Shown here: one piece after another, positions 1 to 9,500 of the stretch
How positions within the stretch are numbered: position 1 is the first letter of the stretch
How the letters are laid out: every line of letters starts with the position of its first letter
NCBI GenBank assembly: GCA_963281255.1
Contig: OY725502.1
Location: 558,001 to 622,000 of the forward strand
From: Aphrocallistes beatrix
Taxonomy: Eukaryota; Porifera; Hexactinellida; Sceptrulophora; Aphrocallistidae
Direction of reading: 5' to 3'
DNA length: 64,000 nt
Notes under the pieces: generated by a model
Seen by the model: only the letters and a program-made list of their open reading frames with translations
The model's database searches: none
What the model was told of the DNA's origin: nothing
Position numbers and translations under genes: made by a program

Positions 1-60
1 CATATCGATAGGCACTGTTCATACTATTCATGCTTAGCCAATGAACTCGCGACTTATTAT

Positions 61-264
61 TGCATAGCCAACTTGAGCCATGATAAAACGGGACGCGGCG
101 TTGAATTTCGCGGGACATGGCGAGACGCAATAGAAACGTACTACACGGACTCCAAAAAGCGGGACATAATGAGAAAATTGCATGTAAAACCTCGAGAAAA
201 TTAGCCCATAAGAAGGGATACAAAATCGGGATGTTCCGCCGAAGAGGGGACGGTTGGATGCATG
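61..264. repeat. MITE-like repeat, family A, copy 1
   Basis: An element of about 200 bp with imperfect inverted ends (GCATAGCCAAC at the left, GTTGGATGCATGC at the right) and internal GCGGGAC/GTCCCGC motifs. The same element recurs at 11850-12059, 19758-19974, 35410-35613 and, as a half copy, near 49928-49998. It has no coding capacity. It lies in the intron upstream of the first visible RCC1 exon. Non-autonomous DNA transposon is inferred from the inverted ends and size; no target duplication could be fixed for this copy. Confidence 0.6.
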
Positions 265-516
265 CTGTTGTAGATTCATTGTAGACTGTCCGCCGCTCGT
301 TAGGCTAATGAGGTTTCATTGTGTCATTTGCGTTATAAGAATGAGATACAAAGTTGTATTAATTGAATAGCCATAAAGTGATCCAACATGCTATATACTG
401 ACTCTGATAAAATTATATTTCGAATCTAATATTCTTGCTTAGACACCCACTAATATTATCATGTGAAGTTCTATATAAAACCGGACTCTAGCAGCTTACC
501 TGATTTTCCAATCTAG

Positions 517-2668
517 GACAATTCCGGTCTGTTCGGGATACAGGACGCGGTTACGAAGACGAAGACGCCTGTCCTCATCCACGACTCCGCACTCTCGGTC
601 CCCGTGATTAAGATCCAATCGGGGAACGACCACCTGGCCCTCCTGACCCAGAGGGGAGAGGTGCTGACGCTAGGGAACGCCGAGCAGGGCCAGTTGGGAC
701 GAGTGGCGGGCAGCTTCAGCACCAGGGGAGGGAGGAGAGGGAAGAACTACCTACTGGAGCCTAAGGTTGTCTTCCCTCAGAGAATTAGGTTCCACTGCCC
801 TATTATCTTTTCTGACAGTTCATGTATCAGAGAACGGTCAACCTATCTGTTTAAGATATACCGTGTCTAAACGACCACAAAACAAACAGCTACGAACAAA
901 CGTTCGCATTTTAAATAACAATACCGTTAATGCGTTGCCAGGTTCGGAGCACTGAGATTGAGCAGCATTGTTATCCGAAGAGCGCTAACTGTCCTATCTA
1001 TTTACTAGAGTTTATATCAAATCTTCTGAATTATCCTGGAACTTCTATTAATCATCCTATACGTATATTATTAGCTTTAAAAGGTGCGAATGAGTCTGAT
1101 AATCGAGGGCGGATCCCAAGTTTGATCATCATTAGACATAATCGATCACAGTCCTCTAGTTTGAGCGCAAGATCTGTCATTTGTTCATTCTCAGTTCGAA
1201 CATTAATGTTCTTTCTGCTCCCAGCGGTTCGCTTAACGAGGTTGTAATAGAAATCTCCCACAGATAGTTGTTTAATTTTTTCTATTCAACATTCCGGTTC
1301 ATTCTGAATTCAACACACCATTCCTTGTAGCCAGTGCACTTCCCGAGAGAGAGAGGCTTCAAGCGGCCCATCGTGACGGACATATTCGCGGGCTCCTACC
1401 ACACAATCGCTGTCGCCTCCGGTCCCACTCTCCGCGTGTACGCGTGGGGACTCAACAACTACGGGCAGCTTTGCCTAGGCAACTACGACACCACGTACAT
1501 CCCCACGCGAGTGGATCTCGGCAAGTGGGCACCCGACAACTTAACAGGTTCAGATATCCAGTTCGCGGGCGGACAGCACCATCTGCTCTTCTCCGCGCGG
1601 GGAAAGGTCTACGTGTGTGGTCGGGGACACTTCGGGACTTTAGGACTAGGTTAGTGGCCGCCGCTTTCTGATTGTTGGTTGAGTTCAACATTCTCATACT
1701 TGCTAACCTCTTTTGAAAATTTCCATGGATTTTCCATGTATTTTAACAGGGCCTAGATAGTAAACATTTCACTCATGTTCGTAATTACTAAATTATAGTT
1801 TGTCCGTACGATTCTTGAAGCAAATATTCATATTTCCCATCCCTTTACACATGAAAAGCGATAAATCGATTGGTGGAAGCACAAATTGACTCAAAATTCC
1901 TAGATTCTTAAATTCAGTAAAAAGTTTTTAAATTCCTGTATGGGTTGGCTAGTATTCTAGCTTAGTAGTATGTTTGTACATTGATTTATCCAATTAAGAC
2001 TCTCACTACATTAAACATGTAACACTCGTAGGTCCAGATAGGAAGGAAGAAGTGTGCATCCCAGAGCTACTTCCCTCGTTGAAATCGGTGGATACTGTGG
2101 CGTGTGGATCTTCGGTCTCATACGCTCTCACTTCGGAAGGGAAAGGATACGCGTGGGGGATGGGGACATGTTACCAGCTAACCACAGGTACCCACCTTAT
2201 AATATTTATGAAAAATTGTTTTCCATTTTTTGTGCAGAGGTGTGAAAATTTCGCTTAGATCTTAGAACTTAATCGTAGTCATATCATTTGACACCTACAT
2301 GCCAATTTTCATATCCCTACGACTTGCCAACTTTTCAATCAATTCGGACAAACACACAAAAAAAATCCTAGCGTTTTAATATATAAGATATGTTGCGATC
2401 ATAATGGTAGGCAAGCCGCAAGCGTTAATCACTACAAAATTTATTTAACAAACATTTCCCACTTCCATAATTTCCATAATAGAGATGCTATATTGAGATT
2501 CTGGTTCATTTTCTCAATGTTCCGTTGCTAGGAGACGATGAAGATATGTTCGAACCTGTGCAGATAAAGGGCAAGCAATTGGAAGACAAGAGAATCGTGG
2601 CTATCTCGTCCGGCGGCCAACACACAGCTCTGCTTGTAAAACCGGTTTTACCTGAAAATCAGGACTAG
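517..2668 (+). CDS. RCC1: RCC1, regulator of chromosome condensation (3' part)
   Basis: Chromatin-bound guanine nucleotide exchange factor for Ran; it generates nuclear RanGTP for transport and spindle assembly. Four exons are visible: 517-765, 1331-1649, 2032-2187 and 2532-2668, all with consistent phases and ending in TAG. The translation reads through the C-terminal blades of the RCC1 propeller: DNSGLFG, SGNDHLALLT, EQGQLGRV, RGGRRG, FAGSYHTIAV, AWGLNNYGQL, GGQHHLLF, VACGSSVSYAL, AWGMGTCYQL, SSGGQHTALLVK. These match vertebrate RCC1 position for position, including the final GGQHT-LLVK. The first 120 or so residues must lie left of the window, since the first exon opens at an acceptor (TCTAG/G). 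The visible part encodes 286 residues plus stop. It is followed by TFIIS in the same orientation. Confidence 0.93.
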
Positions 2669-3523
2669 AATGGAAATGCATTGGATTGGCGCAGTAATAG
2701 GAAATCGAGTTTATTTTAGATTACTGGCAATTAAGAGATTCCAGGTCGAAATGCAGACTGAATTCACTTGAGTTTATATTGATATATTGCTTCATGAGAT
2801 CGCTGTTATCAAAAGTCTTATGGCTCATCATTACAAACGCTTTTTCATTCTTGCAGATTATTTGCTTTATGTGAACATTAACGTTAATGATATAATTTGT
2901 GTAGAATATATAGTTGCATGCCTATTTTTAAGGAAAATTTCAAGATTATAATCCTCCTAATATAATATAGAAACCCCTCTTACCTATTTTGCGTATTTTT
3001 TGATTTTTCAAGTTTGAGTGTAGATTTTGCACATGTTAAATATCGCCGCATGATAACTTATTTGAAAGGTTTGTCGAGAGGTGTTATGGTATGGTGGAAA
3101 TAGTTCGCAAAAAAACCGGAAATAGTTCGACTTTCCAAAAAAGGAAATATTTCACATAAAAACCACCATTAATCCTAATTATAAAAAGTTGAACTATTTC
3201 CTAAATCTGCAATTCGAACTATTTCCTTTTTCGAAAAGTCGAACCATTTCCGCCTTACCTGTCTATACTTCCTGGGCGTGGTGGCTAACTAAGCCTAAGT
3301 ACTGAGCGCGTTTTAGAATTTGGTGGTTATTAACCAGAAAAGTAAAATGGTTAAGATAGCCACCACCATATTTTGATTTCGTCGAGCAGTGCAGTCTATA
3401 ACCACCTCTAATAACTAAATGTATTGTCTCAAGACACACGTTTTGCCAATACTTTCTCCAACTCTTGACGATTGACAGCTTTAATCTTTGTAGGGAATTT
3501 ATTAGCTAATTCAAATATTCTCC
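2669..3523. other. Spacer between RCC1 and TFIIS, with an inverted repeat
   Basis: No gene is seen. At about 3096-3253 lies an inverted repeat whose arms both read as GGAAATRGTTCG, with internal GAACTATTTCC motifs, so the segment can fold into a hairpin and is probably a small MITE. At about 3276-3366 another short palindromic stretch carries GGTGGC/GCCACC ends. The TFIIS promoter should lie here; no clear TATA box was found. Confidence 0.4.
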
Positions 3524-6500
3524 ATGAGTGCAGAAGTAGCTAGATTAGCCAAGCAATTGGAAAAGCTACAGAAAGATGATTTTGAGGTGAAATTCAAATC
3601 AATTGTATATTTATTATATTTGGAGTCGGATGTTATTTGATAATTTCCACTCCCTCCAAATTTTTAATTTCTCTCCACGAATACCTAACATAATTCGGAA
3701 ATCAATGCCACTGGACATGTCACGGGTCGATTGCATATATCCTAGAACACTGGCTTGAAGCTCGGAGCTTTTCTCCATAGGCCTGTTCCGTAGATTCGTG
3801 AGATTCTTATACTATATAACCATGGATGGTTTTGTAGCGTAGAATCGTGAGATTCTTATACTATATAACCATGGATGGTTTTGTAGCGTAGAATCGTGAG
3901 ATTTTGTTTCGTTTACTCAAATCGCCTTGTGGTTCAATCGGTTTCATCGTAACTTGATAACCACCGCCACCAAATTGCGGCACGCGAAACAATTTACTAT
4001 GGTAAAACCCCATATGGTCTATAAATACAAAATAGAATTCATCCATGGTCCATATGAGGTTTTACCAAGTAAATTGTGTCGTGTGCCACTAAATTGTGTC
4101 GAGCACCATCAAATTGTGTCGCGTGACACTATTTGGTGGCGGTGGTTATCAAGTTACGATGAAACCGATTGAACCACAAGGCCATTTGAGTAAGTGAAAC
4201 GAAATCTCACGATTCTACGGATAATCTCAGAATTCTACGCTACAAAACCATCCATGGTTATGTAGTATAAGAATCTCATGGATCTGTGGCTCTAATAAAA
4301 TTAATTTTTTTATACCCAATTTAGATTGAAATCCTTAAAATTAAATTAATAAGATTGTACAATCTATTCATAAGGTGTTTGTGCCCATTTTGATTATAAT
4401 ATGATTTGATATTTTTAACGTGCTTGTAATCAATTTACGTACCATCTCTTCAAACTTTACAGATCATGGAATGTTGCAATTTGTGTTGCTCATATTAATA
4501 TGCATTAATATGCCAAAAAAATATGCAATAATATGCAAAAAAATATGCATTAATATGCATTTTTGTGATAATTTTGTATGTGAGGGAATTTTTGGAAAAA
4601 ACATTTAGTGAATTGATAAATACTATATATAGTATATATTGCATTCATTTTCTGTGTTTCTAAAATCTTCTCCTTTTCATGATGGGTAATTATACTGTTC
4701 TGGATTTTTTATTTGATTTTCTCAACGATTTGACACTCTCATTCCTGATTCTGACTTTGATACAAAATATACTTTTATTTTTCTGGCTGCTTCACGTTCT
4801 TCATTCGATTTATGTTTTTGTAAACAGAAGTTTGTACCTGAGGAAAAGAAGGTTAGAAAATAGTGACACTACAGACAGCAAAGAGTATTTCTACAAAGAA
4901 TCAATCATGCGTTACGTAATTTTCTTCGTTTTACTACTCTTTGAGATTGGATACTTTTTGGATGACAATTTATTTAGTTTAATTGTGAAATTTCATAAAA
5001 TCCCAGACATAGATATTAACATTGGTTATAACTGCACACTCACTAAGTCTACAACATTGAATTTTTACTTTGACACCCGCGCAATCAGAAAGTTCGAAAC
5101 TTTTCTAACTTCCCATGGTAAATCCCTTCTTATCGCATTAACGTGGATGTACGCAGTGCTTATGCAGCATTTACTGCATGCAGCTAAAGGAAAACTGTTG
5201 TCTCCAAAGAAATTGATTGGGTGGATTCTATTTGGGTGTGTGCAACATGTGGGTACGCTATGCTATTCAGGCCTAATCGTTCTCAATGTTATCATGATCT
5301 GCAGATATTTCATTTCCAAATGTAAGCGTGTTCGTTACAGATATCATGTTGCTGATGCTTTGTATTCTCCATTATTGTTGGCACAGTCAAAGTGACATAA
5401 GAAGTGTCGCACATAAACCTGTGCCATAAAAGTGAAGTTGTGCTTAAAATCCAGACTTTTTATAATATGATTTTATATTTTATTTCTCAGATCAGCTGGA
5501 TATTTTTATCATTTTTGCTTATAGTTAACATTTTATTTATTTGAAAAAAACCCCCGTAAATTTTCACACATTTTTCTACATTAATTAATAAATCCCGCGC
5601 TTGGCGAGGTGTTTTGTAGCGTCATTTCCTGTTTAAGTCATTTTGGGCGGGGAAGCCATACAAGTTTGGGGTCTTACTATAAATAGAAAAAACACTAAGC
5701 CAACCGCAGGTTTTAATTACGGTGTTACTTATGACAAATCTTCAAACACTTGGTCGTACGTATCTTATTCAGTGTACCGTAGTCGAACTTTTATGTATTT
5801 ACTACTTCTAGAAATATGTCTACTTTTCTATAACTTTCAGATAAATTAACTCAAGGTCATTCGAGTGGCTTCAACAATCAATTTAGGGTTGAGTTTGTAT
5901 AAGAATTGCTCAAGCTCTATAGGCTTTATTAATAAACACAGAAGAGAGAGGGTATATATGCTGTAACATTGTAAATTCATTGCATATTTTTAGATGAATA
6001 GAACTAAGCTACTATACTATTTCACTGTTTTATTCTACACGGTATGTGCGGCTCTATATTTATGGAAACGAGAATTGGGTATTGGAATGCTGGGGAACCA
6101 TATTCAGTATATCCACGAGACCACTAAGCCCCAGGAAGCCAATCATGCAATTTCTATAAATAGTACAGATTATAGGACTGAGAAGTTGGTAACCGTTTTT
6201 ACATCATTTATGGATGAGACCAACATGAGTTTTTCTCAATACAGAGCTTTTGTCCAGAAAAACTTTTTGAGAATGACTCAGTTTTCCTGTTTCCGTGAGA
6301 AAGTGCAGTTTGTTGTAGCTACAAACTCGAAAGAGACGAGAAATCTAATTTCACGCGAATACCCGAGAGTTCGTTTCATTGACACCGTTCTGAGAGGAAA
6401 GTTCACGTCGCCGATGTATAAAGATATAGTGAGAGATGCGATGAAAGCAAGCGAATCGTTCTTCTATATGCAAGTGAATGCGTGCAATCTCTATGACAAT

Positions 6501-9500
6501 AGTCTGGTCCTGACGCTGGAAGCTGTGAGGCAAGCATGGAGGCGAGGTCTGGTCAGGCAGAAGATACTAATTTACGGCATAAGATCTGACTTTAACATCG
6601 AAAACATAACCATTGGTGATGAAACAGAATTTCTTAGGCACTTTGAGAAAGCAAAACTCTTTCGCCATGATGCACTCGACTACTTCATCATGACAAAGGA
6701 GACAAATGATTGGGACACATTTCCAGAGTCTTTAATGGGTCGAGGCTTCTACGATCCTTACATCAGTAATTATGCGGCGCATAATGAAGTTGAAACATTT
6801 GACGGTACAAAATCAATTCGACTCTTGCATCAAGTAAGAGAGAATGACGGTGGGGCACTGAGCAAAAGATTGGACACGTATGGAACTGAGGAGGCACGAA
6901 ACATTGGCTTAGTTAAGCTGAGGACGGACCACTACTCTACAACTTGTACTAGGTACAGGACGGAAATTAGTGGCGATGGTAGCTACGTGACAATCTATGA
7001 TAAGAACACAGATTCGATGCTGAAGTGGGATGCAGGTAGAAACGAGACCTATTTCTCTACAAGTCACAGGTATTGGGTAGAATACGAGGAGAAGGAAACC
7101 ACACAGGAAATCGAGTCCAGCCCATCCCTGGTTATAGTTGTACTAGCATTCAGCAAGCCTGACTCTCTAGGAAGATTGTTGAACTCGCTGAGAGATGCGA
7201 ACTATCACGGAGACAGGATCGACCTGATCATATCGTTAGATGTCGGACGCATGGGGTACTACGACCTTCCTACTTTAATCACGTCCAAGCAATTCCTCTG
7301 GACACAGGGGGAGAAGAGGGTGGCCTTGAAGTCTACTCACAGGGGACAGATGTATCAGTGGCTGGAAGCCTCTAGCATTGTCGATGACGACGGACAGACT
7401 CTGATGTTAGTAGTGGAAGAGACCGTTGTCCTGTCGCCTTACTGGTACGAATATCTGATGGCGGTCTTGAGTCATCATCCGGATGTACCGCCAGACGAGC
7501 AGATCGCAGGGTGGAGCCTAGAGGCGCCCATTGGGAGATATTCTGAACACTTCCAACCGTCTCAATTCTTTGACTTATTTGCCGGGAAGAGCTCTGTTGT
7601 GTACTCGGGCATCAAACCAGTAAGGAACTTCATCCCCGTTCGAGGAATCTGGAATGATTTCGTGAAATGGTTCGCGACTAAATCTGAAACGGTAACGACT
7701 GACCTCTTGTCTGACTCTATCATCTCTCGGCTTTTGAACCTAGGAAGTCACTCTGGCTGGGAGAGCAAGGTGTGGAGTTCCTGATTTAGGTTCTTCCTTA
7801 CACTACACCACCCTAACAACACGGAGCTACTGTACATCTTCAATAGGGTGGAGGGCTTGGCTGTTAGAGTGGAGAAGACTCTCAAGTTTTCTTCAGCATT
7901 TGAATGCTACCTTAAAGAGAATATAGCGCTTGTAACTGAGTTCAACATGGAGATGGAGGAATTGAAACAGAAAAATACGATTGTGCTTCCTGGTGTCATA
8001 CCTAAGTACGATCTAGAATCTCTCTTGTCACCAAATAATCCGTAGTGTACCCCTAATACGATATGGTGCTAAACTGCTAATAAATTTATTTTCATAGTGT
8101 ATACATGATTTCTCACGGGGAGGAGAGCAGTAATAATAGTTACAAGCGCGTTTCGCTTGCTTGCGCTGCGCGGCTGGCGGACACTTTGTGTCCGCCGGAG
8201 CCGCCCTTTGGGCTCCTGGGCTCACATTGATTAATTATAAGAGAGATAACATCTCTAAATGTGTCTGTCTTACCGCCAAAATCGATATCACTCGAAAGAT
8301 AATCAGATTTTTAAATTTTTTTTGATGCGTAATGATGACGTCATAACAGAGTGATGAGTAATCATTTTTTGATGATAGTTGTACCAGATTTGAATAATAT
8401 TAATATACACATTCTATTAAAATTTCAATAAAATGAGATTGTGTCGTCGGAGGATATCGGATTGTAGAGGTGTCGCTCTTTGAGGTTTAAATGTTGCATT
8501 TTTATTTAGGATCCAGAGAGAGCGCTCGACCTACTCAAACTATTAAAAGAATGTAAAATTAATTTTGAGATTCTGAACGTAAGCTCATAGAGATACACAA
8601 AACAAATTTTCAATTTATTAGTTTTTGCTAATTCTCTAAATTACAAATGCTGTAATTGTTGATCAATGAATGCCTGCCTCCGCAGACCACCCGTGTAGGA
8701 CTGATCGTCAATACTCTCAGAAAGAAGACCAGCAGCATAGAGGTTGCTGCTCTTGGAAAGAAATTAATTAAAAATTGGAAGAAATTCCTACCTCCTGGTA
8801 TTAAGAACGACTTGGTGTTACCATTTATTCGCCGGGTAGATCCAATTAATCGGAGCGTACTTTAGATGAGCCCAAACGTCCGAAATCTGCGCATCGGCCC
8901 AGCAGTCCCACCCAGGACATGGACCTGCTCTCTAAAGAAAGCCAGGAGTTGGAGAGCACACAGGAAGAAGCTCCCTCCAGCAGTTTCCTGCCCCCCGTTC
9001 CTAGGTCCTCCTACCCCCCTGCGGGTCCTAGGAGGGTTTTCCATCCTGTCAGCACTGGAGATGGTGTGCGAGACAAAATTGTCGAAATGATCGTAGATGC
9101 CTTCAAGAAAAACTTACCTCTTGGTATGACCCATTCAGTTTTATTCAAGTTTTAATTCGAATCAATTATTGTTTGTTTTACGTCTCATTTCTTTTAGAGC
9201 TGATCTATGAATCAAAATTCTACAAACTTGCATCTGAAATTGAAGAAAATATCCTCTTCTTATGCCCAATCCTATTTATAATTTATTAACGCTAATCTTA
9301 TGATAATACAGTACGCCCTCGATAGTCCGAACCTCGCCAATCCGAACCCTCGCTAATCCGAACACTTCATTCTTAAAATCCGAACACCCAAAGTATAATT
9401 TTATTCGCCTCTATGCTTTGAATTAAATCTATCAATAAGATTGAGAAACCTCGTTAAATAAGCAATCATAGCGAAATAATTACTTAATATTTTAACAATG

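Noticed and set aside
7782-7784. TGA as a selenocysteine codon
   Set aside because: The protein family is not a known selenoprotein and I saw no convincing SECIS-like element downstream.
8119-8220. GC-rich patch as horizontally acquired bacterial DNA
   Set aside because: The same patch recurs at 43495 and 61083 as the head of a dispersed repeat.
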